The notes under the pieces: generated by a model | Told to the model about the DNA's origin: nothing | The model's input: only the letters and a program-made list of their open reading frames with translations | Database searches by the model: none | Part shown: positions 16,806 through 25,934 of the stretch, piece after piece | Layout: every line of letters begins with the position of its first letter | Numbering within the stretch: the stretch's first letter is position 1 | Translations under genes and position numbers: made by a program | Assembly: GCA_934754505.1 (NCBI GenBank) | Contig: CAKVIE010000003.1 | Span: forward strand, 113,466-177,465 | Length of the DNA stretch: 64,000 nucleotides | DNA from: an uncultured Candidatus Melainabacteria bacterium | GTDB lineage: Bacteria > Cyanobacteriota > Vampirovibrionia > Gastranaerophilales > Gastranaerophilaceae | Direction of reading: 5' to 3'

Positions 16806-17600
16806 ATGATAAAAGTTGCTGTTTCAGGTGCTCTCGGAAAAATGGGCAGAGAAGTTATAAATGCCGTAAATAATTGTGCAGATACGACTTTGGTTGCAGC
16901 CATTGATATCTGTAATGTCGGAAAAGACATCGGCGAGTTGGTTTTGAACGAAAAAAACGGTGTTATAATTTCTGATAATGCGGAAGTTGCCCTTAAAAAC
17001 TCAAATGCAGATGTGGTTGTTGATTTCACTCAACCTGCTACAATTTTTGAAAATGCAAAAAAATATTTGAATATTGGTGTTGCTCCCGTTATCGGTACAA
17101 CAGGTTTAAAGCCCGAACAAATCGAAGAACTTGAAAATTTGTCAAAAGAAAAAAATGTTTCTTGTTTAATTGCTCCGAATTTTTCAACAGGTGCAGTTTT
17201 GATGATGAAATTTGCAAAAGAGGCTGCAAAATACTTTGATAATGCAGAAATTATAGAACTTCACCATAACCAAAAAAAAGATGCTCCGTCAGGAACGGCA
17301 ATCAAAACGGCTGAACTTATGGCAGAAGAAAATTCTTGCTTTTCTCTCGGAAATTGCGATGAAAAAGAAACTTTGACGGGTGCAAGAGGTGCAGTTGCCA
17401 AATCGAATATTCATATCCATTCTGTTCGTATGCCCGGATATTCAGCTTCACAGGAAGTTATTTTGGGTGCAGCAGGTCAAATTTTGGCAATCAGACACGA
17501 TACGTCAGACAGAAAATGCTATATGAACGGTGTTTTGCTTGCCGTAAAATACGTTGCGGAACACAAAGAATTTATCTACGGACTTGATAATATAATGTAG
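16806..17600 (+). CDS. dapB: 4-hydroxy-tetrahydrodipicolinate reductase
   Basis: 264 residues, the family length. It reduces HTPA with NAD(P)H in diaminopimelate/lysine synthesis. The N-terminal Rossmann signature is VAVSGALGKMGREV (GxxGxMG), VVDFTQP follows, and the GTTGL loop is present. The catalytic region ELHHNQKKDAPSGTA carries the His-His pair and the K-x-DAPSGT motif of DapB. It is a single-gene unit with a promoter and a perfect terminator; asd and dapA of the same pathway sit together at 45-47 kb and dapL at 23 kb. Confidence 0.95.
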   Translation: MIKVAVSGALGKMGREVINAVNNCADTTLVAAIDICNVGKDIGELVLNEKNGVIISDNAEVALKNSNADVVVDFTQPATIFENAKKYLNIGVAPVIGTTGLKPEQIEELENLSKEKNVSCLIAPNFSTGAVLMMKFAKEAAKYFDNAEIIELHHNQKKDAPSGTAIKTAELMAEENSCFSLGNCDEKETLTGARGAVAKSNIHIHSVRMPGYSASQEVILGAAGQILAIRHDTSDRKCYMNGVLLAVKYVAEHKEFIYGLDNIM

Positions 17601-17605
17601 TTTTT

Positions 17606-17637
17606 AAAGGGTGTGCTTTGATTGCACACCCTTTTTT
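17606..17637. terminator. Bidirectional terminator between dapB and queD-like gene
   Basis: AAAGGGTGTGC (17606-17616) pairs perfectly with GCACACCCTTT (17624-17634), with a 7-nt loop, followed by a T-run. It lies 5 bp after dapB and just beyond the stop of the convergent gene. Confidence 0.92.
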
Positions 17638-17642
17638 TATTT

Positions 17643-18119
17643 TTAAAATTCACAGCAAGCGGCATTTGTTCCTGATGTAAATGTCATTTTTTTGATGTTC
17701 ATTTTGTCTTTTAAAAGTTCATAAAATACTTCAATAAGATTTTCGCAAGTTGCAACTTTTTTAACAACAACCAATCTTGCCTTTGGATATGCTTTTGCAA
17801 GCGGAGTGTCAAATTCTTCGCCGAGCATGGTATTTGTTTCACAGCCGTTAATAATTCCCTGATTTTCATAAACTTTTTTTATTTCTGGTAAAATCGGGTC
17901 ATTTTCCTGCATTATCAAAGCGTGGTCAAAGTTCATAAGATAGCTCCATGCAATTTTCTTTATATCACCGCATGGGAACACAAATCCTGTTCTTTCATCG
18001 ACTTTACCGCCGACTTCTATTGTTAAGTGACCTGAATGTCCGTGCAAGTATTGGGCTTCGCCTTCATAATTCAAAAATCTGTGTGAATATTGTAATTCAA
18101 TTTCAGCAATTGATCTCAT
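17643..18119 (-). CDS. queD: 6-pyruvoyl-tetrahydropterin synthase/QueD family protein
   Basis: 158 residues. The fold is indicated by FSAAHRL-like YSHRFLNYEGEAQYLHGHSGHLTIEV, giving the zinc-binding His and the HGH pair. Next come the segment CGDIKKI--YLMNFDHALIM (the usual D-x-DH) and a late T/C-ENLIEVFYELL segment equivalent to PTSEN. QueD makes 6-carboxytetrahydropterin for the queuosine precursor preQ0. Related family members act in biopterin or folate pathways, so the exact reaction is not fixed. folE2, which makes the dihydroneopterin triphosphate substrate, lies 4 kb away. A good ribosome site GGAGTTATT precedes the ATG. Confidence 0.8.
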   Translation of the reverse strand: MRSIAEIELQYSHRFLNYEGEAQYLHGHSGHLTIEVGGKVDERTGFVFPCGDIKKIAWSYLMNFDHALIMQENDPILPEIKKVYENQGIINGCETNTMLGEEFDTPLAKAYPKARLVVVKKVATCENLIEVFYELLKDKMNIKKMTFTSGTNAACCEF

Positions 18120-18247
18120 AATAACTCCTTTTTATTTCTATTTTGCTAAATTGTGCTTTTAAGCACTTTTACACAATCTCATATAGAAATATAAAAAGTA
18201 TAATCCGATCAGCTATACCAATAAGGTTATTTTATTTTCCTCAAAAA

Positions 18248-20050
18248 TTATGCATTCAATTTTTCAAGCTGCTTGCAATAAGCCTCTGCCGACAATTCTT
18301 TGCCTGTTGCCAATTTTATAATTTCTTCTTCTGATTTGGATCTTCCGCAATTGAAAATATTTTCTTGGAAAAATTTTGCTGTTTCTGTGGATTTTGTTAA
18401 ATCGCCAACTTTTTCATGTGCAGCTTCATAAAGTTGAGATACCATAACTTCTGCACGAACATAGTTTTGAATATATCCCGGATTTGTCAAATAATGAGGA
18501 ATTGTTGCCCATTCATTATTCAATTCATCAGGCGGATTTGAACCAAGATAATGTTGTTTTAAGTCATACCATAATTTTTTCGGATCTTGTTCAGGATTTT
18601 CATATAATTTCTTTTCAAAATCAGCCATAAAAATTTGTTGTCTTATAAAAGATACTGATTTTTTTATTCTTTCTGATTCAAGATTATCACTCATTTCTTT
18701 TGGCATACCGACAGCTTCTTCGTAAGCGCCTTCCCTTTGCGGAAGAGTTTCCATAAGCATTGCAACGGCTTCTGTCAATACATTTGATGCTATTTCTCTG
18801 TCTTGATACGGTAGAGATGTCGGCAATCCAAGCTCATATACGGCATGTCCTGTTTCATGCAGCAATGTTTCCATACTTGATTTTCCATCACCTAAATTTG
18901 CAAGAATTCTTGAATCTTTTCCCGGATCAATGCAAAAACATGATCCGTTTCCTGCTTTATTATCACGAGGATATAAATCCATTGTGATAGGCATTTTGTC
19001 TATATTCCAACCCATTTGAGAATATATTTTTGTTGCTGTTTCAACGTGTTTATCTTGTGGGAAAAACTCGTCAATTTGATTGTTTGTATTTGATTGTTTT
19101 CTATATCCGAAATGCCAAGGTCTGAGTTCTTCTTTTGTAATGCCCCATTCATCTGCGGTTCCTTGATTCATTGCATCGGAAATTTCTTTGTATTTTTCAT
19201 CAGTTTTTTGACTCAAATCATCAAAAAGTTTTGTTATTTGTGCATCAGAAGTTCCGTAAACACAAAGCATTAGCTGATAGTAGTTGTCAAAACCGTTGTA
19301 TTTTGCAATTTCGTTTCTATCTTTGATAAGCTGAATCATTTTATCAGCGATTGCATCACCTGATGAACGTTCAGCAGCATAAGCAGCTTTTCTGACTTCC
19401 ATATCTCTTGAGGTTCTTTTGATTTTGAAAAGTTCGCTTTCTGAAACAGGTTCCCCGTTGAGCTGAGGCTTAAAACCGTTGAAAATTATTGAAATTTCTT
19501 CTTCGGAAACAGGTTGTTGTTTTTGTTCTTCAGAAGATTCTTGGACAAGTTCTGAGTCTTGCACATCTTGGGCTGCTTCTTCAGATTCTTCGGTTTGTTT
19601 TTGCGGCTCATTCGGCTTAAATCGTTGGAGCAAATCATTCATATGAGTTTGTAAATGTTTATCTTCTATGCCGTTTTCTTTGAATTCAAGGAGCTTATCG
19701 TAAACTTCTTTGTCATTATAAATATTACTGTATGCTTTTTCGGTAAGGTTTATAACATTTGCATTTTCAGGTGTACTGTTTGTATAAAATTCCCAAGTTG
19801 CCTTGTTATATTCCTTTTTATATTCATTAATAACATCACAAACTTTATCTCTATAATCCATAAAGTTTTTTTCATTTTGGGTATAGTGAACATCATTGAC
19901 TTTAATAAATGGTGTAACGTATGCATTATTATATGCAGGCAAAGACTCTTGCTGCTTTTGAGTCTGTTCGTTATCTTCGGTTTTATCAACTTTAGCCTTT
20001 GCATATATAGGACTAAACTGTGTTTTATTAAACGAAATATTATTTACCAT
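18248..20050 (-). CDS. Gluzincin zinc metallopeptidase (M3/M2-like)
   Basis: 600 residues. The zinc site LLHETGHAVYELG (HExxH with Glu and two His) lies near residue 400. A downstream EAVAMLMET supplies the third ligand Glu, as in M3 oligopeptidases and M2 dipeptidases. The C-terminal half is all-helical, consistent with the channelled peptidase fold. The first 150 residues are Gln/Glu-rich and look disordered (EDNEQTQKQQES); there is no signal peptide. The substrate is probably short peptides in the cytoplasm. An M3-type oligoendopeptidase and an M2-type enzyme cannot be separated by eye. Confidence 0.82.
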   Translation of the reverse strand: MVNNISFNKTQFSPIYAKAKVDKTEDNEQTQKQQESLPAYNNAYVTPFIKVNDVHYTQNEKNFMDYRDKVCDVINEYKKEYNKATWEFYTNSTPENANVINLTEKAYSNIYNDKEVYDKLLEFKENGIEDKHLQTHMNDLLQRFKPNEPQKQTEESEEAAQDVQDSELVQESSEEQKQQPVSEEEISIIFNGFKPQLNGEPVSESELFKIKRTSRDMEVRKAAYAAERSSGDAIADKMIQLIKDRNEIAKYNGFDNYYQLMLCVYGTSDAQITKLFDDLSQKTDEKYKEISDAMNQGTADEWGITKEELRPWHFGYRKQSNTNNQIDEFFPQDKHVETATKIYSQMGWNIDKMPITMDLYPRDNKAGNGSCFCIDPGKDSRILANLGDGKSSMETLLHETGHAVYELGLPTSLPYQDREIASNVLTEAVAMLMETLPQREGAYEEAVGMPKEMSDNLESERIKKSVSFIRQQIFMADFEKKLYENPEQDPKKLWYDLKQHYLGSNPPDELNNEWATIPHYLTNPGYIQNYVRAEVMVSQLYEAAHEKVGDLTKSTETAKFFQENIFNCGRSKSEEEIIKLATGKELSAEAYCKQLEKLNA

Positions 20051-20233
20051 GTTAAAGCCTTTTGTAAGTGTTTTTCATTTCAAAGCAGTTTTTAGAAAAT
20101 TTTTGTTAAAAAATTTTTTCACTGTTGATATTTTTTACATTAGTTTACAAAACAATTTTATATTAAAAATTTGAAAAAAACTTTTATTTAGAGTATTTTT
20201 TTACTAAAATAATTTTGTAAAGTGAGGTAAATT

Positions 20234-21496
20234 ATGCTTGATATAAAATTAATAAGAGAAAATCCAGAAAAAATTAATGAACTTTTAAAAAGAAGAAATC
20301 CTGAATTATCTATAGATAAAGTTTTGGAAATTGATGCTGAAAGAAGAAAAGTCCAAACACAAGCGGATGAACTTCGAGCTAAGAGAAAATCAGAATCTCA
20401 AAAAATCGGTATGATGAAGAAAAACTGCGAAAATACCGATGCAATTCAAGAAGAAGTTCGTGAACTCGGCGACGAAATCAAAGCTCTTGAAGAAAAACAA
20501 GTCGAATTAGACAATGAACAAAGAAATTTACTTCTTCATATTCCGAATATCCCTGACGAAACAACTCCAATCGGAAAATCGGAAGATGACAATGTTACGG
20601 TTTCAACTTGGGGTGAGCCGACTAAATTCGATTTTGAATTCAAACCTCACTGGGATTTATGCGAAGAAAAAAATCTCGTTGACTTTGAACGTGGAGTAAA
20701 ACTTTCTCAATCAAGATTTACATTATATCGTGGCAAGGGTGCAAAATTAGAAAGAGCAATTATCCATTTCTTCCTTGATTTACATACGGAAGAACACGGA
20801 TATGAAGAAATTTTACCTCCGTTTATGGCAAATGCCGCAACTATGACAGGTACAGGTCAGCTTCCTAAATTTAAAGAAGATATGTACAAATGCGTTGATG
20901 AAGATTTATATCTCATTCCGACAGCAGAAGTCCCTGTTACAAACATTTATGCAGGCGAAATATTAAGCGAAGATGATTTACCGAAATATATGACGGCATA
21001 TACTCCGTGTTTCAGACGTGAAGCAGGTTCTGCAGGAAAAGACACAAGAGGTTTAATCAGAGTTCACCAATTTAACAAAGTTGAAATGGTAAAACTTACA
21101 ACACCTGAATCAAGCCCTGAAGAACACGAAAAATTAACTAAAAACGCTGAAAGATGCCTTGAACTTTTAGGCTTGCCGTATAGACGTGTTGCACTTTGCA
21201 CAGCTGATATCGGATTTAGTGCAAATAAATGTTTTGACTTGGAAGTTTGGATGCCTTCTTATAATACTTATAAGGAAATTTCAAGCTGTTCAAACTACGG
21301 TGATTACCAAGCAAGACGTGCAAACATCAGATACAGAAACAAAGACGGAAAGCTCCAATTCGTTCATACTATCAACGGTTCAGGATTGGCTGTCGGCAGA
21401 ACGTTTGCAGCTATTGTTGAAAACTTCCAGCAAGCTGACGGAACGATTATAATTCCTGAAGTTCTCAGAAAATACATGGGTACGGATAGAATTTAA
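20234..21496 (+). CDS. serS: Seryl-tRNA synthetase
   Basis: 420 residues, the normal length. The N-terminal coiled-coil tRNA-binding arm (residues about 25-105, rich in Lys/Glu/Gln) is followed by the class II core. TGTGQLPKF precedes motif 2, FRREAGSAGKDTRGL. Motif 3 is NGSGLAVGRTFAAI near the end. GAGG lies 8 nt before the ATG. The stop shares a base with the start of tmk (TAATG), so it leads an operon with tmk, an orphan gene, folE2, dapL and hisH. Confidence 0.96.
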   Translation: MLDIKLIRENPEKINELLKRRNPELSIDKVLEIDAERRKVQTQADELRAKRKSESQKIGMMKKNCENTDAIQEEVRELGDEIKALEEKQVELDNEQRNLLLHIPNIPDETTPIGKSEDDNVTVSTWGEPTKFDFEFKPHWDLCEEKNLVDFERGVKLSQSRFTLYRGKGAKLERAIIHFFLDLHTEEHGYEEILPPFMANAATMTGTGQLPKFKEDMYKCVDEDLYLIPTAEVPVTNIYAGEILSEDDLPKYMTAYTPCFRREAGSAGKDTRGLIRVHQFNKVEMVKLTTPESSPEEHEKLTKNAERCLELLGLPYRRVALCTADIGFSANKCFDLEVWMPSYNTYKEISSCSNYGDYQARRANIRYRNKDGKLQFVHTINGSGLAVGRTFAAIVENFQQADGTIIIPEVLRKYMGTDRI

Positions 21497-22125
21497 TGAC
21501 AAAAAGAGGCTGTTTTATAACTTTTGAAGGCATTGACGGCTGCGGTAAATCAACGCAGCTCGAAAATGTTAAGAATTTTCTTGAAGAAAACGGCATCGAG
21601 TGTGTCGTAACACGTGAACCCGGAGCTTTGAAAATGGGCGCTCAAATTCGTGAAATTCTTTTGCATTACGACGGTGTTGTTGCCGATAATTGCGAAATGT
21701 TTTTATTTTTGGCAGATAGAGCACAACACGTTGAAACGTTTATAAAGCCAATGCTTGCCGAGGGAAAAGTTGTGTTATGCGACAGACATAAAGATTCACA
21801 TATAGCATATCAAGGATACGGCAGACAGGCTGATATAGAACAGATTAAAAAGTTAAATGAAATTGCCGTAAACGGACTTGAACCTGATTTGACATTTTTA
21901 TTTGATGTTAGTGTTGAAACAGGTCATGCCCGAGCAGGTAAAGATTTAGACAGATTGGAGCTTGCAGGCAAAGAATTTTTTGAACGTACAAGAAGCGGTT
22001 ATTTAAGGCTTGCAGAGGAAAATCCGAAGCGAATAAAAGTTATAAATGCAGAAAAATCAAAAGAAAGTGTTTACAACGAGGTAAAATCGCATATAATTGA
22101 TATTATAGGTTTGCAAAAAGGATAA
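21496..22125 (+). CDS. tmk: Thymidylate kinase
   Basis: 209 residues. It phosphorylates dTMP to dTDP. The P-loop FEGIDGCGKSTQ is at residues 8-19, and TREPGAL corresponds to the dTMP-binding loop. The DRH segment is CDRHKDSHIAYQGYGR, carrying the Q-G-x-GR contact. The lid region is short. It is translationally coupled to serS and followed 3 bp later by the orphan gene. Confidence 0.94.
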   Translation: MTKRGCFITFEGIDGCGKSTQLENVKNFLEENGIECVVTREPGALKMGAQIREILLHYDGVVADNCEMFLFLADRAQHVETFIKPMLAEGKVVLCDRHKDSHIAYQGYGRQADIEQIKKLNEIAVNGLEPDLTFLFDVSVETGHARAGKDLDRLELAGKEFFERTRSGYLRLAEENPKRIKVINAEKSKESVYNEVKSHIIDIIGLQKG

Positions 22126-22128
22126 AAA

Positions 22129-22485
22129 ATGGCAGAAGAAAAACAGTACAGACGTTGGTATGACAAAGACCCGATTTTGAGAGAAGCACTTGAATTGTTA
22201 AAATTGAAGTCAGATGAGGGCGGAGCTGACGACAGCACTTCGGAATTTATTATCAAACTTCAACAAGAAGTTGCAAAAGACGTTATAGACAGTGTTTATA
22301 ACATGGTAACAAAGTATGCGGGCAAAGGCAACCGTTGGTACGATAACGACCCTGTAATGTTAAAAGCAGTTGAGTTGTTGAGAGTTGCACCGCCTGAAAC
22401 ACAAAGAAGTGCCGCATTAAAATTACTGACAGCCTTGGAGATGAACAGTTCGGAAGAACTTGCAGATACTACAGACAATGAATAG
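22129..22485 (+). CDS. Small orphan protein with a duplicated RWYDxDP motif
   Basis: 118 residues, acidic, no signal peptide. It contains the same motif twice: RRWYDKDPILREALELLK near residues 6-23 and NRWYDNDPVMLKAVELLR near 65-82. Each copy begins a helix, so the protein is probably two copies of a small helical unit. I do not recognise the family. It sits between tmk and folE2 with a 3-bp gap before it and an 8-bp overlap after it, so it is co-expressed with nucleotide and pterin genes, but that does not prove a shared task. Confidence 0.7.
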   Translation: MAEEKQYRRWYDKDPILREALELLKLKSDEGGADDSTSEFIIKLQQEVAKDVIDSVYNMVTKYAGKGNRWYDNDPVMLKAVELLRVAPPETQRSAALKLLTALEMNSSEELADTTDNE

Positions 22486-23305
22486 CAGCACACAACAACA
22501 GTTAAAAGATGTTCAAAATCAAGATGATACAAGAGGAATAGATATTCAAAAAGTCGGAATAAACGACGTTGATGTACCTCTTACAATTCAAAGAAAAAAT
22601 AACACCAAGCAAACAGTAGGCACAAAAGTAAGAATGAGTGTTTCCTTGCCGAGAAAATACAAGGGAACACACATGTCACGCTTTGTTGAAATTTTGAACT
22701 TATACAGAAAAAAAGATTTTTCTTCTGATGATATTATGTGCTTACTTTCGGATATAAAAAAAGTTCTAAAGGCCGAAAGTGCAAATGTAAAGTTTAAATT
22801 TACATATTTTGTAGATAAAAAATCGCCTGTGACAAAATTATCTTTCCCAATGGCTTATGATTGTTCATTTGAAGGAACATTAGACGGTGACAATTATCGA
22901 TTTGTATTGGGTGTGAAAGTTCCTGTTACGACTTTATGTCCGTGTTCAAAAGAAATTTCCGAATATTCTGCTCATAACCAAAGAGCAATTGTTAAATTGA
23001 AGGTTAATTACGATAGGCAAAAATATTCAATTTGGCCCGAAGATATGATAGAATTAGTCGAAAGTTGCTCATCAAGCCCGTTATATGGTATTCTGAAAAG
23101 AAGTGATGAAAAATTTGTAACGGAAGCAGCTTATGAAAATCCTAAATTTGTAGAAGATATTTTGCGAGATATAGTTGTAAAATTACGAAAAGATAAAAGA
23201 ATTAATCAATTTGAAACTGAAATAGAAGCCTTTGAAAGCATACATAATCACAATGCATGGGCTTATCAATCAGAAGGAGTTAAGAATAATGAAACAACTT
23301 TTTAA
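22478..23305 (+). CDS. folE2: GTP cyclohydrolase FolE2 (type IB)
   Basis: About 275 residues. It converts GTP to dihydroneopterin triphosphate, the first step of folate and queuosine synthesis. The FolE2 signature VPVTTLCPCSKE contains the conserved Cys, followed by SAHNQRA. Near the N-terminus MSVSLP-KYKGTHMSRFVEIL is typical of the family. I chose the ATG at 22478; a TTG 18 nt upstream is also in frame. It overlaps the preceding orphan gene by 8 bp and the next gene by 17 bp. Confidence 0.93.
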   Translation: MNSSTQQQLKDVQNQDDTRGIDIQKVGINDVDVPLTIQRKNNTKQTVGTKVRMSVSLPRKYKGTHMSRFVEILNLYRKKDFSSDDIMCLLSDIKKVLKAESANVKFKFTYFVDKKSPVTKLSFPMAYDCSFEGTLDGDNYRFVLGVKVPVTTLCPCSKEISEYSAHNQRAIVKLKVNYDRQKYSIWPEDMIELVESCSSSPLYGILKRSDEKFVTEAAYENPKFVEDILRDIVVKLRKDKRINQFETEIEAFESIHNHNAWAYQSEGVKNNETTF

Positions 23306-24533
23306 TAATTATGTTCAATCATTAGAAACATATATAATGTTCCGAATTAAGCAAAAAACAATGGAACTGCAAGAAGAATTGACGGCAAAAAACAGAGCAC
23401 CGATATATTTGTCAATGGGTGCTCCTATTCAAGCACCGCCAAAGTTTGTAACGGATAAATTAATAGAAATATTGCAAACAAATCCGAGTGTTCATACATA
23501 TTCGACACCGAAAGGCGAAGGCTGCTTTATAACAGCTGTTCAAGAAAGAATGAAAAACAGATACGGCGTTAAGCTTGATAAAACCGAAATACATTCTTTA
23601 ATCGGTTCAAAAGAAGGTATTGCAAACTTTATAAGGGCATTGTGCAATCCTACAACAGATGAAAAAGAAAAAGATATCATAATGATTCCTGACCCGGGAT
23701 ATGCATCTTACGGCGAAATGATAAAGGTTTCAGGCGGTATCGGATATTCAGTTCCTTTGACTAAAGAAAACAACTACATGCCAGACTTGGAAGAAGTTTT
23801 TGAGCAAATTTCCAAAGACGGATATGATAATAAAAAAGTTAAGGCATTAATAATTAATTACCCGAACAACCCGTTAGGAGCTGCTTGTACGGTTGATTAT
23901 TTACAAAAAGCAGTAGATTTTTGTAAAAAACATAACATTATTTTGATGAGTGATGCAGCATATATCGATATGGGTTTTGAAGGTACGGAAATGCCTGTAA
24001 GTGCATTGACTTGCGACGGTGCAAAAGATGTAACCATTGAGTTTTACAGTTTTTCAAAGCCTTATGCAATGACAGGCTGGCGACTTGGCTGGGCTTGCGG
24101 AAACAAGGAACTTGTCGGCATGCTCGGTAAAATCAAATCAGTAATTGATTCAGGTATTTATAAACCTTTGCAAATGGCAGGTGCAGCAGTATTGAACAGT
24201 ATTGAGGGTGATGAATACATTGTAAAAGCCCGCAAAGGATTTAAAGTTAAACAAGATATTTTGACTCAAGGCTTCAAAGAATTGGGCTGGGATATTGATA
24301 ATTTGTACATTCCGTCGGCAACATTCTATTTATGGTTGCCTATTCCGCCTAAATACAAAAAATCGGAAGACTTTACAAATGACGTTTTGAAAACTTCGGG
24401 TGTCGTCCTTGTCCCCGGTAGTGCTTTCGGAAAATATGGCGAAGGCTGGTTCAGAATTTCAGCTGTTTCTGCAGACGGTCAACTTCGTGAAGTTATCGAC
24501 AGATTGAAAACAGACGGATTTAGGTTTGAATAA
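23289..24533 (+). CDS. dapL: Class I/II aminotransferase, probable LL-diaminopimelate aminotransferase
   Basis: About 414 residues. The PLP lysine is in SFSKPYAMTGWRLGW, and NYPNNPLGA and DAAYIDMGF are the fold-type I cofactor contacts. LIGSKEGIANFIRAL resembles the IGSKEGI signature of LL-DAP aminotransferases, and the pathway context fits, since asd, dapA and dapB are all in the window. Aspartate or another amino-acid aminotransferase is the alternative. The ATG at 23289 has AAGGAG 10 nt upstream and lies inside the end of folE2; the stop overlaps the hisH start (TAATG). Confidence 0.7.
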   Translation: MKQLFNNYVQSLETYIMFRIKQKTMELQEELTAKNRAPIYLSMGAPIQAPPKFVTDKLIEILQTNPSVHTYSTPKGEGCFITAVQERMKNRYGVKLDKTEIHSLIGSKEGIANFIRALCNPTTDEKEKDIIMIPDPGYASYGEMIKVSGGIGYSVPLTKENNYMPDLEEVFEQISKDGYDNKKVKALIINYPNNPLGAACTVDYLQKAVDFCKKHNIILMSDAAYIDMGFEGTEMPVSALTCDGAKDVTIEFYSFSKPYAMTGWRLGWACGNKELVGMLGKIKSVIDSGIYKPLQMAGAAVLNSIEGDEYIVKARKGFKVKQDILTQGFKELGWDIDNLYIPSATFYLWLPIPPKYKKSEDFTNDVLKTSGVVLVPGSAFGKYGEGWFRISAVSADGQLREVIDRLKTDGFRFE

Positions 24534-25126
24534 TGATTGTAATTACCGATTACAAAGCAGGTAATATAAAAAGTATTACGAATATTCTTGATACTTTTGA
24601 TGAAAAATATGTAGTGTCGGCAGATAAAAAAGATATTTTATCTGCTGATGCCATAATTTTTCCGGGGCAAGGGCATTTCGGACAGGCTGTTGAAAAGTTA
24701 TCGCAGTTCGGCTTGATTGAAACTTTAAAAGAGACGGCATGCGAAAAGAAAATTAAGTTTTTAGGCATTTGTCTCGGGCTTCAGATATTATTCGAAAAAA
24801 GCGAAGAAGCGAAAAACGCAAAAGGACTGGGATTTTTTGAGGGTGAAGTTGTTAAATTCAAGGATTGTAAAATTCCTCAAATCGGCTGGAATAATATAAT
24901 TACAACTGACAATAACAGCTATTTGCCGCAAGATTATTTCTATTTTGTAAATTCGTACTATGCTGTTCCTAAAAATCCGCTAATAATCTCCTCTTTTGCC
25001 GACTATGGCGGAGTAAAATTCTGTGCTTCGATTGAACATGAAAATATTACTGCCGTACAATTTCACCCCGAAAAAAGTGCAAATGCAGGCAGAAAATTCT
25101 TCCAAAATTGGCTCGAAAAAATTTAG
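24533..25126 (+). CDS. hisH: Imidazole glycerol phosphate synthase, glutaminase subunit
   Basis: 197 residues, class I glutamine amidotransferase that feeds ammonia to HisF in histidine synthesis. The start MIVITDYKAGNIKSI is typical, the nucleophile elbow GICLGLQ holds the catalytic Cys, and QFHPEKS near the C-terminus holds the His and Glu of the triad. hisF is not in the window, which is unusual but not rare. It is the last gene of the serS operon, coupled to dapL by one shared base. Confidence 0.92.
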   Translation: MIVITDYKAGNIKSITNILDTFDEKYVVSADKKDILSADAIIFPGQGHFGQAVEKLSQFGLIETLKETACEKKIKFLGICLGLQILFEKSEEAKNAKGLGFFEGEVVKFKDCKIPQIGWNNIITTDNNSYLPQDYFYFVNSYYAVPKNPLIISSFADYGGVKFCASIEHENITAVQFHPEKSANAGRKFFQNWLEKI

Positions 25127-25189
25127 CACTTACTTTTTTGTAAAAATATGTTAAAATACTTTTGGAATAGAAGTATAAAATTTTTGTTA

Positions 25190-25197
25190 CGGGCATG
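25190..25197 (+). repeat. Intergenic copy of the CGGGCATG octamer
   Basis: One of 16 copies of CGGGCATG/CATGCCCG that I count in the window. This is a fully intergenic copy, 30 bp before a GTG start codon. The full list and argument are in the findings. Confidence 0.75.
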
Positions 25198-25227
25198 ATT
25201 TAATAAGATAGGTTAAACGGAGTCAAC

Positions 25228-25497
25228 GTGAACAATTTCATTAAATTATATTTACAAAGAATACGAAATTTTCTGAATTTTGCACAGGCTTACATCGTTC
25301 GTAATAATCCGATTAAGATTTTTATGGATACTGTAACGGCACAGTTGCGTGACTTTTTGACTTTCAGTAAAAAAATGAAAATGGCAAAATATCGTGTAAA
25401 CTATCAAAAATATAAACTTGACCAAATGCAAAAATTAATTGCTCAAAACAATGAGCACGTATTTTTAAAAGGCAGAACATTAAACGAAACGAGATAA
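25228..25497 (+). CDS. Small basic helical protein, unknown
   Basis: 89 residues starting at GTG with GGAG 7 nt upstream. It is Lys/Arg-rich and predicted helical throughout (for example KKMKMAKYRVNYQKYKLDQM), with no signal peptide, no cysteine and no known motif. It is 3 bp upstream of the MGYAL gene, so the pair is almost certainly one transcript. Function unknown. Confidence 0.65.
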   Translation: MNNFIKLYLQRIRNFLNFAQAYIVRNNPIKIFMDTVTAQLRDFLTFSKKMKMAKYRVNYQKYKLDQMQKLIAQNNEHVFLKGRTLNETR

Positions 25498-25500
25498 ACA

Positions 25501-25833
25501 ATGGGATATGCATTATTATTCGCAAGACAATTGGCAAATACGGCAAGAAAAAACAGACTCAATTATGAAGTAATGGCTGTACAAAATCGTAAAAATGATA
25601 TTACAAGTCAAATGGCAATTATTCAGGGCTATATTGACCAAATGCCGAAAGATTCGCAAACAGCACCATTTTTAGAGTTTCAAAAACAAATGTTAGCTCA
25701 AACAATGAGTTTTTTAGATTCAAGAATAGCAAGTTTACAAGCACAAGCTCAAAAAGCTGCTGCAGAAGAACAACCGTTAGCAGAAGCGTTGAATAATCAA
25801 ATTGTAGCTTCAGCTCCAAAATATGTCGGTTAA
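25501..25833 (+). CDS. Small helical orphan protein (MGYAL family)
   Basis: 110 residues. It begins MGYALLFARQLANTARKN and is then a Gln/Ala-rich amphipathic helix pair, probably a coiled coil (QMAIIQGYIDQMP and SFLDSRIASLQAQAQKAA), with a flexible C-terminus. No signal peptide, no cysteine. A second gene with the same opening (MGYALFTARK) starts at 63972, so this is a small paralogous family. Size and helical content recall small secreted or filament-forming helical proteins, but nothing in the sequence proves that. It follows the 89-residue gene by 3 bp and ends at a terminator. Confidence 0.7.
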   Translation: MGYALLFARQLANTARKNRLNYEVMAVQNRKNDITSQMAIIQGYIDQMPKDSQTAPFLEFQKQMLAQTMSFLDSRIASLQAQAQKAAAEEQPLAEALNNQIVASAPKYVG

Positions 25834-25852
25834 TTTAGATAAGTTTTTTATA

Positions 25853-25882
25853 AAAAAGTACCTCGTTGCAGGTACTTTTTTT
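25853..25882 (+). terminator. Intrinsic terminator after the MGYAL gene
   Basis: AAAAAGTACCT (25853-25863) pairs with AGGTACTTTTT (25870-25880) around a 6-nt loop and runs into T's, 20 bp beyond the stop codon. Confidence 0.9.
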
Positions 25883-25934
25883 ATTAAAGATAAATAATTT
25901 GACAAATTAACTATATTCAAAATAAAATGAGTAT

